From: an uncultured Prevotellaceae bacterium
GTDB taxonomy: Bacteria > Bacteroidota > Bacteroidia > Bacteroidales > Bacteroidaceae
Assembly: GCA_902780025.1 (NCBI GenBank)
Contig: CACZDV010000026.1
Coordinates: 1 to 41,747, forward strand
Direction: 5' to 3'
Length of the DNA stretch: 41,747 bases
The notes beneath the pieces are model-generated. The model saw nothing but the letters and a program-made list of their open reading frames with translations, did no database searches and was not told the DNA's origin. The position numbers and the translations under genes were made by a program. Positions 22,021-30,585 of the stretch are shown here, one piece after another. How positions within the stretch are numbered: the first letter of the stretch is position 1; each line of letters opens with the position of its first letter.

Positions 22021-22861
22021 ACCCTCTCTTATATTTCATAATGATGTCGAGCAGTGTGACCACCGACTCCTCCATCTGTGAGGTCAGGTGCTCAATCTTC
22101 GACGTGATATAACTGTAGAACAGTTGCAGGATAAGCGCCACGATGATACCGAAGATGGTGGTAATCAGGGCCACCTTCATGCCTGATGCTACGATGGTGG
22201 GACCGATGTCACCCGCAATCTGAATCTGCTCGAAGGCCATCACCATACCGATGACCGTGCCCAGGAATCCCAATGACGGCGCCATCGCTATGAACAGCTT
22301 GATCCACGACGTGCCTTTCTCCAGCTTGGCCGTCTGTACCGAGCCGTAGCTGTAGATGCTGCGCTCGATGTCGTCCATCTTCTCGTTGATGTGCATCAGT
22401 CCCTGATAGCATACTGACGCCACCGGCCCACGGGTGTCGCGGCACAGCTGTTTGGCACCTTCGATATCGTTCTCGGCCACCTTGGCATCGATGTCCTTCA
22501 TCAGTTTCTTGGCGTTGATCTCCGACAGCGTCAGGTACATGATGCGCTCAATGCAGAAAGCCAGTCCCAGCACCAGTGCCAGTGCCACCAGCGACATGAA
22601 CATCGGCGTACCGTCAATGAACTTCTGCTTCAGCTGGTGGTGCAGTCCGCCGGCATCGGCATCCAGGTCCTCGCTGAGCGTCATGTCGTCCATCGCCACC
22701 GTCGACGAGTCAACAGCCGTGCTGTCGGCGGCCAGGCTGTCAACGGTCACCGTCTCAATGGAGTCTGTCTGGGGCGTTGCCTGAGCCTGGACGTCCTGTA
22801 CTGACGTCATCTGTCCCGTCACGGCAATAAGCGCAATGATAATATTTTTTGCTATGCTCAT
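22019..22861 (-). CDS. ExbB/MotA/TolQ-type proton channel protein
   Basis: A 280-residue MotA_ExbB family protein. An N-terminal signal-like helix (5-20) is followed by an Asp/Ser/Thr-rich linker, then a first core helix (MFMSLVALALVLGLAFCIE), a cytoplasmic helical part and the two-helix channel signature (KLFIAMAPSLGFLGTVIGMVMAF; VALITTIFGIIVALILQLFYSY). With the downstream ExbD proteins it forms the stator energising outer-membrane transport; tonB is at 28.1 kb. First gene of a four-gene operon. Confidence 0.9.
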   Translation of the reverse strand: MSIAKNIIIALIAVTGQMTSVQDVQAQATPQTDSIETVTVDSLAADSTAVDSSTVAMDDMTLSEDLDADAGGLHHQLKQKFIDGTPMFMSLVALALVLGLAFCIERIMYLTLSEINAKKLMKDIDAKVAENDIEGAKQLCRDTRGPVASVCYQGLMHINEKMDDIERSIYSYGSVQTAKLEKGTSWIKLFIAMAPSLGFLGTVIGMVMAFEQIQIAGDIGPTIVASGMKVALITTIFGIIVALILQLFYSYITSKIEHLTSQMEESVVTLLDIIMKYKRG

Positions 22862-22895
22862 AACATGAAATTAATACTCTACTTGAAAATCGCTG

Positions 22896-22903
22896 CAAAG
22901 GTA
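22896..22903 (-). promoter_or_regulatory. -7 element (TACCTTTG) for the exbB operon
   Basis: On the minus strand TACCTTTGCAG lies 35 nt upstream of the exbB ATG. No clear TTTG -33 box is seen. Confidence 0.65.
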
Positions 22904-22977
22904 AACAAAAAAACGGAGATAAAGAAGAGATTCTGAAAAATCTTCCGTTTCGCGCGTGCGTTCTTTAATTTTTTTTG

Positions 22978-22985
22978 TACCTTTG
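22978..22985 (+). promoter_or_regulatory. -7 element (TACCTTTG) for the first GH30 gene
   Basis: TACCTTTGC lies 26 nt before the ATG at 23012. Divergent from the exbB promoter, about 75 nt apart; the space between is AT-rich. Confidence 0.65.
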
Positions 22986-23011
22986 CGGCCGATTATCAAT
23001 ATAAAAACCCA

Positions 23012-24529
23012 ATGAAGAAGACTATTATTGTCATTTTTGTGTTAGCTGTTACAACAATAGCTCACGCTGCAACCATTACCTTGAAGGTGAATAATGTCCG
23101 CAAACAGACGGTGACGGGTTTTGGTGCCGCCTGCTGCGACGGTGCCATGAAACCCTATGGCACTGACACAAGACCTGTGACGTTGCTCTATGACCCTCAG
23201 TACAAAATCTGTCTGAACATCATGCGAGCCGAGATCTCGCCCAGCCACAATGGCACCGACGGTGCAAGTTGGGGTAGTACCTACAACTGGCAGGGCGGTG
23301 TACCCTCGGCCAAGATTGTCAAGAAGTTTGGCGGCATCGTCTTCGGTACGCCTTGGTCACCCCCAGGCGATTTCAAGACCAACGGTACCGCCCAAGGTGG
23401 CAACAGCGATGACCAGGGCAACAAGAAGGGCAAGCTGCGTACGGATTGCTATTCCAAGTTCTTCCCCTGGCTCAACGATTATCTGAAGTACATGAAGTCA
23501 AAGGGCGTTCAGGTCGATGCCGTTTCCATCCAGAACGAGCCCGACTGGTGGGTCAGCTATTCAGGCTGTCTCTATGACCCGCAGGACCTGGTCAAGCTGG
23601 TCAAGGAGAATGCCCACATGCTCGACCGTGAGACCTATAACGGCGTGAAGCTGATCAGCGGCGAGAGCTTAGGCTTCACCCAGAACTATACCGACCCGCT
23701 GATGAAGGACACGACGTGTCGCAAGCACATCGACATCGTGGCAGGCCACCTCTATGGCCATGCACCCCTTACCTATATGAAGCAGTCGGCCATTCTTGCC
23801 ACCAAGTACGGCAAGGAAGTGTGGATGACGGAGCACTCCGTGACCGACAACATCGACCATCTGCCCAACTGGCATGAGCAGCTCATCTTCGCCGAGGAGC
23901 TCAACGAATGTATGCTGGCCGGCTGCACCGGCTATATCTATTGGTATATGCGCGCCCACTGGGCTTTCGTGGGAACAGGTGAGACGAAGTATAATGTCGG
24001 TACGATGAAGAATACGAAGAACAAGCTGTTGCCTCGTGCCTATGTCATGTCCCACTTCTCCAGGAACGTCACCGGCTCCACCCGTCTGACGACCTCGCGT
24101 GACAAGACCTCAGGCGAGGGAGCCGCTGCCGAGTATTCGGCCTATATCAAGGGCGACTCGCTCATCGTCATGGCTATTGATACGACGAAGAATGCTCATG
24201 ACCTGCAGATTACGCTGCCCTTCAACGTCAAGAGCGGCGTTCATCTGAAGTCGACAGGCAATGAGACCGACAGCCTCTGTCAGGAGAAGCCCATCGACAT
24301 TGCGGAATCAACCAATGTGGTGAAAGTTGAAATGCCTGCCCGCAGCCTGAATACCTATATCTTCATGATCGACCAAGGTTCGACAGCCATCAAGGAACAG
24401 GAACTGACGGAAGACGACGGTCCCGTTGTCTATTACGACCTCTATGGACGCCGGCAGGACAACCCCAAGGGACTTTGTATCGAGAAACGTGCCGACGGCT
24501 CTTCCAGAAAGGTTTACATTCACCGGTAA
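23012..24529 (+). CDS. Secreted GH30 glycoside hydrolase (subfamily 8-like, xylanase type)
   Basis: The 505-residue protein has a signal peptide (MKKTIIVIFVLAVTTIAHAA), an (alpha/beta)8 GH30 domain and a beta-side domain. The acid/base is E176 in VSIQNEPDW, and the nucleophile is E274 in VWMTEHS; TPWSPPGDFKTNG is the preceding family motif. The QNEPDW and WMTEHS forms fit GH30_8-like endo-xylanases acting on glucuronoxylan, but the subfamily needs a search. The C-terminal about 30 residues (YYDLYGRRQDNPKGLCIEK...KVYIHR) resemble the short surface/secretion tail common in Prevotella; porQ of the type IX system is at 28.9 kb. A second GH30 follows 35 nt downstream. Confidence 0.88.
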   Translation: MKKTIIVIFVLAVTTIAHAATITLKVNNVRKQTVTGFGAACCDGAMKPYGTDTRPVTLLYDPQYKICLNIMRAEISPSHNGTDGASWGSTYNWQGGVPSAKIVKKFGGIVFGTPWSPPGDFKTNGTAQGGNSDDQGNKKGKLRTDCYSKFFPWLNDYLKYMKSKGVQVDAVSIQNEPDWWVSYSGCLYDPQDLVKLVKENAHMLDRETYNGVKLISGESLGFTQNYTDPLMKDTTCRKHIDIVAGHLYGHAPLTYMKQSAILATKYGKEVWMTEHSVTDNIDHLPNWHEQLIFAEELNECMLAGCTGYIYWYMRAHWAFVGTGETKYNVGTMKNTKNKLLPRAYVMSHFSRNVTGSTRLTTSRDKTSGEGAAAEYSAYIKGDSLIVMAIDTTKNAHDLQITLPFNVKSGVHLKSTGNETDSLCQEKPIDIAESTNVVKVEMPARSLNTYIFMIDQGSTAIKEQELTEDDGPVVYYDLYGRRQDNPKGLCIEKRADGSSRKVYIHR

Positions 24530-24564
24530 GAAATGAAGAAGTAGGGAACAGGGAGCAAAAGAAT

Positions 24565-26055
24565 ATGAAACATTTGATTCCTTTATCCGTCCTGCTGACG
24601 GGAACGCTGGCGCTGAATGCACAGCAAGTGACGAAGTACACCACCACCGAGAAGGCGCCGTGGGCGATATCCAAAGTGTCACTCGCCTCGAAGGCCGAGG
24701 GAACGCTGGTGGCGACAGTTGAGGGAAATGAAAAGGGAACGACGTTCCGGGCATGGGGCACCACGTTCAACGAACTGGACTGGGATGCCTTCAACCTGCT
24801 CAGCCGCGACGACCAGGACGAGGTGATGCGCAACCTCTTTGCCAAGGACGGCGACCTGCACTTCACGCATGGCCGTGTGTCGATGAACGCCAACGACTAT
24901 GCCCGCTCGTGGTACCAATGCGACGACGTGGTGGGCGACCTCGGGCTGAAGCACTTCAACATCGAGCGCGACAAGCGCAACATCATCCCGCTGGCCCGTG
25001 CGGCGCAGAAGTACTGCCCCCAGCTGCAGCTCTTCATGAGCCCGTGGAGCCCGCCCGCATGGATGAAGATCAACCAGGACTACTGCGTGCTGAGCAGCCC
25101 GTACAACACGCAGCCGAAGGAGAAGGACTATCTGCTCTACGATGGCGGTCCTGTCGATCCCGACGAGATGAAGCTCATGGGCGAGCGCAATGGCGTGTTC
25201 CCGCGTCGCCTCGCCACGCAGGACTACTTCATCCAGGACCCGCGCTACTTGCAGAGCTATGCCAACATGTTCTGCCGCTTCATCGACCTCTATGCCGAGC
25301 AAGGGCTGCCCATCACGAAGGTCATGTACCAGAACGAAGCCTACAGCTACACACCCTATCCCGGTTGCGCCTGGACGGCTGAGGGCACACTGCGCTTCAA
25401 CAACGAATATCTCGCGCCCACGCTCCGCAAGCAGCATCCCGAGGTGGAGCTGTGGATAGGCACCTTCAACACCAACCGACTCGACTACGTGCAGAAAATC
25501 ATCGACGACAAGACACTCCAAGCCAACATCAAGGGCATTGCCACTCAGTGGGAGTGTCGCGAGAACCTGCCGAAACTCAAAGCCCGCTATCCGCAGCTGC
25601 GCCTGATGCAGAGCGAAAGCGAATGCGGCAACGGCTCGATGGACTGGAAGGCTGGCGAACACACCTTCTTCCTGCTCAGCGACAACCTCGGCAACGGCTG
25701 CGACGAGTACTACAACTGGAACTTCATCCTCGCCGACAAGGGAGAATCCACCTGGGGCTGGACACAGAACGCCCTCATCCAGGTGGACAGCAAGACGCGC
25801 CAGAAGCGCTACACCGCCGAGTACTACGCCTACAAGCACTTCTGCCAGTTCGTCGTCCCCGGCACCGAGACCATCGCCTACGCCGGCCGCGACTACAGCA
25901 AGACCCCTGTCGTCGTGTTCTGCAACGGCCAGCAGATCATCGTCACGGTCGGCAACTTCACCGACACCGATGCCCGCCTGAGCGTCAAGGTGAAAGGCAA
26001 GTACCTCAACGTAGCCGCCTCCCCACACTCGTTCAACACGTATGTGATTAAATAA
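24565..26055 (+). CDS. Secreted GH30 glycoside hydrolase (beta-glucosidase/glucanase type)
   Basis: The 496-residue protein has a signal peptide ending near LALNAQ, a GH30 barrel with MSPWSPPAWMK (158-168), acid/base E258 in MYQNEAY, a nucleophile Glu in MQSESECG (E351 or E353), and a C-terminal beta domain. GH30 enzymes of this type hydrolyse beta-linked glucans or glucosides. It probably forms a transcript with the GH30 upstream and ends in a strong terminator. Codon use is strikingly C-rich at third positions compared with its neighbours, which leaves a 449-codon open frame on the opposite strand; this is judged a shadow. ATG 24565 is chosen because it begins the signal peptide. Confidence 0.88.
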   Translation: MKHLIPLSVLLTGTLALNAQQVTKYTTTEKAPWAISKVSLASKAEGTLVATVEGNEKGTTFRAWGTTFNELDWDAFNLLSRDDQDEVMRNLFAKDGDLHFTHGRVSMNANDYARSWYQCDDVVGDLGLKHFNIERDKRNIIPLARAAQKYCPQLQLFMSPWSPPAWMKINQDYCVLSSPYNTQPKEKDYLLYDGGPVDPDEMKLMGERNGVFPRRLATQDYFIQDPRYLQSYANMFCRFIDLYAEQGLPITKVMYQNEAYSYTPYPGCAWTAEGTLRFNNEYLAPTLRKQHPEVELWIGTFNTNRLDYVQKIIDDKTLQANIKGIATQWECRENLPKLKARYPQLRLMQSESECGNGSMDWKAGEHTFFLLSDNLGNGCDEYYNWNFILADKGESTWGWTQNALIQVDSKTRQKRYTAEYYAYKHFCQFVVPGTETIAYAGRDYSKTPVVVFCNGQQIIVTVGNFTDTDARLSVKVKGKYLNVAASPHSFNTYVIK

Positions 26056-26070
26056 AGGATAGGGTACAAA

Positions 26071-26105
26071 AAAGGGAATCTTGGATTCCCTTTAAGCCTT
26101 TTTTG
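26071..26105. terminator. Bidirectional terminator between GH30 and tRNA-Ser
   Basis: AAAGGGAATC-TTG-GATTCCCTTT (26071-26093) is a perfect stem. On + it is followed by T-rich AAGCCTTTTTT, and on - by TTTTTTG. It can stop both the GH30 message and the tRNA transcript. Confidence 0.85.
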
Positions 26106-26193
26106 CGGAGAGAACAGGATTCGAACCTGCGAACCGGTTTTGCCGGTTACACGCTTTCCAGGCGTGCCTCTTCAACCACTCGAGCACCTCTCC
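26106..26193 (-). tRNA. tRNA-Ser (anticodon GGA)
   Basis: A class II tRNA of 88 nt on the minus strand: acceptor GGAGAGG/TCTCTCC, anticodon arm CACGC-CTGGAAA-GCGTG with GGA at the anticodon, a long variable arm with AACCGG/CCGGTT stem, and T-arm containing GGTTCGAATCC. The 3' CCA is not encoded (CAA follows). It reads UCC/UCU. A -7 box lies 17 nt upstream. Confidence 0.95.
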
Positions 26194-26209
26194 TTCAGTT
26201 AAGCGGGTG

Positions 26210-26217
26210 CAAAGGTA
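26210..26217 (-). promoter_or_regulatory. -7 element (TACCTTTG) for tRNA-Ser
   Basis: On the minus strand TACCTTTGCACCC lies 17 nt upstream of the tRNA 5' end. Confidence 0.7.
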
Positions 26218-26227
26218 AGAAAAAAAG

Positions 26228-26252
26228 TGAAGAGTGAAGAGTGAAGGGTGAA
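26228..26252 (+). repeat. GTGAAGA heptamer repeat between tatD and tRNA-Ser
   Basis: Three successive GTGAAGA/GTGAAGG units lie in the 76-nt gap after the tatD stop codon. Confidence 0.75.
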
Positions 26253-26269
26253 AAAATTAATAATCTTTA

Positions 26270-27061
26270 TCATTTTAGCCGGAAGACGCGGGCGACGTTG
26301 GCGTTGGTCTTGGCAGCTACCTCTTCCTCGCTGACGCCGTAGCTCTCGGCCAGCCGTTGCAGCACGTAGCGGGTGAAGGCTGGCTCGTTGCGCTTGCCGC
26401 GCATGGGGACGGGGGCCATGTAGGGGGCATCGGTCTCGAGCACGAGGCGGTCGAGGGGCACCACATTAGGCAGCACTTCGGGCAGGTGCGACTTCTTGAA
26501 GGTGAGTACGCCGCCGATGCCAAGGACGAAACGGTCGAACTGTAACAGCTGCTCGGCCTCCTGGGCATTGCCGGTGAAGCAGTGGAAGACGCCGCCGGGG
26601 AGTTCGCGCGCGTACCTTTTTATAATATTGACCAGCTCGTTCTGGGCCTTGCGGCAGTGGATCATCAGGGGCAGCTGGGTCTCTACCGACCAGCATACCT
26701 GCTGCTCGAAGGCTTCCTGCTGTTCGTGCTCGAACTCGCGGCTCCAGTAGAAGTCGAGGCCGACTTCGCCGATGGCGATTGGAGAGGAGAGAGGAGAGAG
26801 GAGAGAGGAGAGGAGGTCGTGGATGGCGGCAAGCTGCTGTTGCCAGTCGGCACGGACTTCCTCGGGGTGGAGGCCGACCATGGGGTAGAGGTAGTCGGGG
26901 TGTTGGGCGCAGAGTTGGAGGATGCGCTGGGAGGTGGCGAGGTCGATGGCGGGCAGGAATATCTTGCAGACACCGGCCTCGCGGGCCTGCTGCATCACCG
27001 CCTCGCGGTCGTCGTCGAACTCCTCGCCATCTAAGTGGCAATGTGTGTCAATCCACTCCAT
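26270..27061 (-). CDS. tatD: TatD-family metal-dependent DNase/hydrolase
   Basis: A 263-residue TatD hydrolase with metal ligands H7 and H9 (DTHCHLD), E99 in AIGEVGLDFYW, a His in LMIHCRKA, a His in GVFHCFTG and the Asp in ETDAPYMAP. Family members are Mg-dependent 3'-5' exonucleases; a role in DNA repair is known for some. Residues 83-94 (LLSSLLSPLSSP) are coded by a GGAGAGA heptamer array, in frame just before the conserved metal-ligand strand. ATG 27061 is preferred to an upstream GTG. The start lies directly downstream of another heptamer array. Confidence 0.9.
   Translation of the reverse strand: MEWIDTHCHLDGEEFDDDREAVMQQAREAGVCKIFLPAIDLATSQRILQLCAQHPDYLYPMVGLHPEEVRADWQQQLAAIHDLLSSLLSPLSSPIAIGEVGLDFYWSREFEHEQQEAFEQQVCWSVETQLPLMIHCRKAQNELVNIIKRYARELPGGVFHCFTGNAQEAEQLLQFDRFVLGIGGVLTFKKSHLPEVLPNVVPLDRLVLETDAPYMAPVPMRGKRNEPAFTRYVLQRLAESYGVSEEEVAAKTNANVARVFRLK
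26781..26815 (-). repeat. GGAGAGA heptamer array inside tatD
   Basis: On the + strand GGAGAGA units run almost perfectly through 26781-26815. They are translated on the minus strand as LLSSLLSPLSSP. Confidence 0.85.
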
Positions 27062-27131
27062 CACTCATCACTCATCACTTTTCACTCATCACTTTTCACT
27101 CATCACTTTTCACTCTTCACTTCATCACTTC
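27062..27131 (-). repeat. GTGA-type repeat between polyprenyl synthase and tatD
   Basis: The + strand reads repeated TCACTCATCACTTTTC; on the minus strand this is a series of GTGAAAAGTGATGA units filling the whole 70-nt gap between stop and start. Confidence 0.85.
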
Positions 27132-28106
27132 TCACTTCCTCCGTTTCATCATTTCGTCGGTATAGTCGAGCAGGGGCTGCTTGCGCTCGTCGCTGACGCT
27201 GACCTTGGCCAGGTACTTGCGGCACTCGTCGAAGTAATGGTTGATTTTCTGTTCGCAGAGCTGGCGGATGCCTATCTGGTCGTAGAGGGCCGTGACGGCT
27301 TTCACCTTTTCCTCGCGGTTGAACTCGGTGGCCGTTATCCAGCGCATCAGCTCCTGGCGCTGCTGGGGGTTGGCGCGGTTGACGGCATTGATGAGCATAT
27401 AGGTCTTCTTGTTGGAGGTGATGTCGCCGCCGATGGCCTTGCCGAAGACGGCGGGGTCGCCGTAGACGTCGAGCAGGTCGTCCTGCAGCTGGAAGGCCAG
27501 TCCTAACTGTTCGCCGAACTTATAGAGGTTGGTGATGTCGTCGTCGGAGGCATCGGCGAGGATGGCGCCAATCTTCACGGCGCAGGCTAACAGTACGGAG
27601 GTCTTGAGGCGTATCATCTCGATATATTCGTCCTCGGTGACATCGTTGCGCGTCTCGAAGCTCATGTCGTACTCCTGTCCCTCGCCAATCTCGAGGGCGG
27701 TCTCGGTAAAGACGTTGAGCACGGCCTCGAGGTGGCGGCTGTCGCACTGCTGCATACGCTGGTAGGCCAGCACCAGCATGGAGTCGCCTGAGAGGATGGC
27801 CTTGTTGGCATCCCACCGCTTGTGTACGGTGTCGTGGCCGCGGCGCATGTCGGCATTGTCCATGAGGTCGTCGTGCAGCAGGGTGTAGTTATGATAGGTC
27901 TCCAGTCCGACGGCGGGCATGAGGATACGCTCGGGGGCGTCCTTGTAAAGCTGATAGGCGAGCAGCATCAGTACGGGACGGATGCGTTTGCCGCCTAACG
28001 ACAGGACATACTCGATGGGCTCGTAGAGCGATGCCGGACGGCGGTCGTATGGTAATTGGTCAATAAACGCATTGACCTTTTCCAGGATTTCGTTTGATGT
28101 TAGCAT
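27132..28106 (-). CDS. Polyprenyl (isoprenoid) diphosphate synthase
   Basis: A 324-residue trans-prenyltransferase: GGKRIRP (38-44), first Asp-rich motif DDLMD (79-83) and second Asp-rich motif DDLLD (209-213). It condenses isopentenyl diphosphate with allylic diphosphates. The residue pattern before the first motif (YHNYTLLHDD) does not by itself fix the chain length; farnesyl or geranylgeranyl diphosphate synthase is likely. It lies 15 nt downstream of tonB in one operon. Confidence 0.9.
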   Translation of the reverse strand: MLTSNEILEKVNAFIDQLPYDRRPASLYEPIEYVLSLGGKRIRPVLMLLAYQLYKDAPERILMPAVGLETYHNYTLLHDDLMDNADMRRGHDTVHKRWDANKAILSGDSMLVLAYQRMQQCDSRHLEAVLNVFTETALEIGEGQEYDMSFETRNDVTEDEYIEMIRLKTSVLLACAVKIGAILADASDDDITNLYKFGEQLGLAFQLQDDLLDVYGDPAVFGKAIGGDITSNKKTYMLINAVNRANPQQRQELMRWITATEFNREEKVKAVTALYDQIGIRQLCEQKINHYFDECRKYLAKVSVSDERKQPLLDYTDEMMKRRK

Positions 28107-28121
28107 TGCGATATTACGTTA

Positions 28122-28823
28122 TTACAGTTTGAAGACGATGGGGATGCAGACCTGGGTGCGGCAGGGCTTGGCGTCCTGCTGGCCGGCCTTCCAGCGGGGC
28201 ATCATGCGCAGTACCCGCAGTGCCTCGCGGTCGATGCTGGGGTCGACGTGGCTCAGCAGTTCGATGTCGCTGATGCTGCCGTCGGTGTTGACGATGAACT
28301 GTGCCACGACCTTCCCCTGCACCTTGCGCTGCTGGGCGGTCACGGGGTAGCGCAGGTTCTTGGTCAGCCATTTCATCAGTTCGGTGGCCCCGCCGGGGAA
28401 TTCCGGCAGTTCCTCGACCACGCGGAAGTTCAGGGGGTTGAGTTCCATATCGACGACCGTAGGCTGCTCGGGGTTCTCCACCTCGTCGACGGTCTTCAGT
28501 TCCACGTCGTTCTCGGGTGGCGGCAGTTCGTCCTTCAGTTCCACTTCAGGCTCCTCGTCGACCACGTTCAGCTTGTCGGCCGACTGTGGACGCTCCACCA
28601 CCTGCTCCTTGATGAGCGGTATGCGCTCCTCTTCCTTGAGGGCTTCGAGGTCAATCTCCTTGACGATGTTCTCCAGCGCATCGAGGTCGTATTCGTCGTC
28701 GCTCGGAGTCCAGTCGTACTCCAGCGCCACGAACAGCAATGCCAACACAAGCACCAGTCCGAGGAAGAATCCCTGACCCCGCTTGTTGTCTAAATCGGCT
28801 TTCGCACTTTTCTTGATCTCCAT
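28122..28823 (-). CDS. tonB: Energy transducer TonB
   Basis: A 233-residue TonB protein: short cytoplasmic N-terminus, one membrane helix (GFFLGLVLVLALLFVALEY, about 18-36), a Glu/Pro-rich periplasmic linker and a C-terminal TonB domain (FPGGATELMKWLTKNLRYP ... VQGKVVAQFIVNTDGSISDIELL). It carries energy from ExbB-ExbD to outer-membrane receptors. First gene of the tonB - polyprenyl synthase - tatD operon. Confidence 0.92.
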   Translation of the reverse strand: MEIKKSAKADLDNKRGQGFFLGLVLVLALLFVALEYDWTPSDDEYDLDALENIVKEIDLEALKEEERIPLIKEQVVERPQSADKLNVVDEEPEVELKDELPPPENDVELKTVDEVENPEQPTVVDMELNPLNFRVVEELPEFPGGATELMKWLTKNLRYPVTAQQRKVQGKVVAQFIVNTDGSISDIELLSHVDPSIDREALRVLRMMPRWKAGQQDAKPCRTQVCIPIVFKL

Positions 28824-28865
28824 AATAAAACGCGCCTCTTTCCGTTATTATATCAAAATGCGCCA

Positions 28866-28873
28866 CAAAGGTA
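28866..28873 (-). promoter_or_regulatory. -7 element (TACCTTTG) for the tonB operon
   Basis: On the minus strand TACCTTTG lies 43 nt upstream of the tonB ATG. It is divergent from the porQ promoter. Confidence 0.7.
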
Positions 28874-28880
28874 CGAAAAA

Positions 28881-28911
28881 GTTAAGAGTTACGAGACAAG
28901 AGTTAAGAGTT
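28881..28911 (+). repeat. GTTAAGA/GTTACGA heptamer-like repeat between divergent promoters
   Basis: GTTAAGAGTTACGAGACAAG and a second GTTAAGAGTT lie exactly between the tonB and porQ -7 boxes, occupying both -33 regions. Confidence 0.6.
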
Positions 28912-28916
28912 TTTTG

Positions 28917-28924
28917 TATCTTTG
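28917..28924 (+). promoter_or_regulatory. -7 element (TATCTTTG) for porQ-cmk
   Basis: TATCTTTGCAG lies 22 nt before the porQ ATG. The -33 region is taken up by the heptamer-like repeat. Confidence 0.7.
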
Positions 28925-28946
28925 CAGCCGAATTGAGGATATTTAG

Positions 28947-29891
28947 ATGAAGAGAGTCGTTTTTGCCGTCGTTTTCGTGCTTTCTGTGCTTCCTGTCGGA
29001 GCGCAGGAATCTCAGACGGTGTATAACTTCCTGCGCCTGCCTGTGAGTGCCCATGTCGCTGCCTTAGGTGGTGACAACACGACGCTGGTGGAGGACGACG
29101 CCACGCTCATCTTCCATAATCCCGCCCTCATCAACAACGTCACCGACCGCACCCTGAACCTGAACCTCATGACCTATATGGAGGGCGCTACCACGGGCAG
29201 TGCCTCTTTCCTGCGGGCTGCCGGTGAACGGGGCACGTGGGGCGTTACGGGGCAGTTTATGAGTTACGGCACGATGAAGGAGACCAACGTCAGCGGGCAG
29301 CAGACAGGCGACTTCTCGGCCAAGGACATTGCCCTCGGCGGCACCTTTGCCTATGCCCTGAGCGAACGCTTCTCGGGGGGTATCACCGCCAAGCTGGTGG
29401 CCAGCTATATCGGCCAGTACAACTCGCTGGGCGCCGCCGTTGACTTGGGACTCAACTATTATGACGCCGAGCGGGAGTGGTCGTTGTCGGCCGTTGCCCG
29501 TAACCTCGGCGGGCAGCTGTCGGCCTATGAGGACGACTTCGAGCGCCTGCCACTCGACCTGCAGGTGGGTGTCACCAAGCGGCTCATCGGTTCGCCGCTG
29601 CGCCTGTCGGCGTCGCTCGTCAGGCTGAACGACTGGGAGTACGGCATCGGCAAGCACCTCGTGTTAGGTGCCGACCTGCTGCTGTCGCCGCAGTTCTATG
29701 TGGCCGCCGGCTATAACGCCATGCGGGCTTCGGAAATGAAGATCAGTGCCGACGACGGCGACAGTGCCCACGGCGCAGGACTCAGTCTGGGCGGCGGACT
29801 GCTGCTGCAGCGGCTGAAGCTCCATGTGGCCTATGCCAAGTACCACGTCTCGGCCTCCTCATTAGTATTCAATATCAGTTACGCATTATGA
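28947..29891 (+). CDS. porQ: PorQ-like type IX secretion system protein
   Basis: A 314-residue outer-membrane beta-barrel with signal peptide (ending VGAQ) and the PorV/PorQ-family N-terminus ([37 protein letters not shown]). In Porphyromonas PorQ belongs to the cell-surface attachment complex of T9SS. Its adjacency to cmk, with a 4-nt overlap, is a conserved pairing in Bacteroidota and supports the call. Confidence 0.9.
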   Translation: MKRVVFAVVFVLSVLPVGAQESQTVYNFLRLPVSAHVAALGGDNTTLVEDDATLIFHNPALINNVTDRTLNLNLMTYMEGATTGSASFLRAAGERGTWGVTGQFMSYGTMKETNVSGQQTGDFSAKDIALGGTFAYALSERFSGGITAKLVASYIGQYNSLGAAVDLGLNYYDAEREWSLSAVARNLGGQLSAYEDDFERLPLDLQVGVTKRLIGSPLRLSASLVRLNDWEYGIGKHLVLGADLLLSPQFYVAAGYNAMRASEMKISADDGDSAHGAGLSLGGGLLLQRLKLHVAYAKYHVSASSLVFNISYAL

Positions 29892-30580
29892 AAAAGATAA
29901 CCATTGCTATCGACGGCCATTCCTCGTGCGGCAAGAGCACGATGGCCAAGGACCTTGCCCGCCGTGTGGGCTACATCTATGTTGATACGGGAGCCATGTA
30001 CCGCTCCGTCACGCTCTATGCCCTGCGTCACGACCTCTTCCGTGAGGACGGAACCATCCTTACCGACGAGCTGCAGCAGCAGATGCCCGACATCCACATC
30101 ACCTTCCAGCTGAACGAGGAGACGGGGCGTCCTGACACCTATCTCAACGGTGAGTGCGTGGAACAGCAGATACGCTCGCTGGAGGTTTCCAACCACGTAT
30201 CACCCATTGCCGCCCTCGGTTTCGTCCGTGAGGCGATGGTGGCCCAGCAGCAGTTGATGGGACAGGGTGGGGGTGTCGTCATGGATGGTCGCGACATCGG
30301 TACCGTGGTCTTCCCCAACGCCGAACTGAAGGTTTTTGTTACGGCCTCGGCCGAGGTGCGGGCCCAGCGTCGCTACGACGAACTGCAGCAGAAAGGCATG
30401 CCCGCCGACTATGAGGACATCCTGAAGAACGTCCAGGAGCGCGACTACATTGACTCTCACCGTGAGGTGTCGCCCCTGCGTCAGGCCGACGATGCCCTGC
30501 TGCTCGACAATAGTCACATGACGATTCCCGAGCAGAACGAGTGGCTCATGCAGCGGTTCCAAGAGGCTACCGCCGAGTGA
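29888..30580 (+). CDS. cmk: Cytidylate kinase
   Basis: A 230-residue (d)CMP kinase: P-loop [13 protein letters not shown] (9-21), [23 protein letters not shown] and a C-terminal lid. It phosphorylates CMP/dCMP with ATP. ATG overlaps the porQ stop (ATGA). The end is 5 nt from the stop of the convergent VanX-like gene. Confidence 0.94.
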   Translation: MKKITIAIDGHSSCGKSTMAKDLARRVGYIYVDTGAMYRSVTLYALRHDLFREDGTILTDELQQQMPDIHITFQLNEETGRPDTYLNGECVEQQIRSLEVSNHVSPIAALGFVREAMVAQQQLMGQGGGVVMDGRDIGTVVFPNAELKVFVTASAEVRAQRRYDELQQKGMPADYEDILKNVQERDYIDSHREVSPLRQADDALLLDNSHMTIPEQNEWLMQRFQEATAE

Positions 30581-30585
30581 TGTAG

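Noticed and set aside
24679-26028. A 449-codon open frame on the minus strand opposite the second GH30 gene
   Set aside because: Its translation has no family signature and is dominated by Val/Leu/Gly/Glu; it is explained by the high third-position GC of the GH30 gene, whose catalytic motifs are intact.
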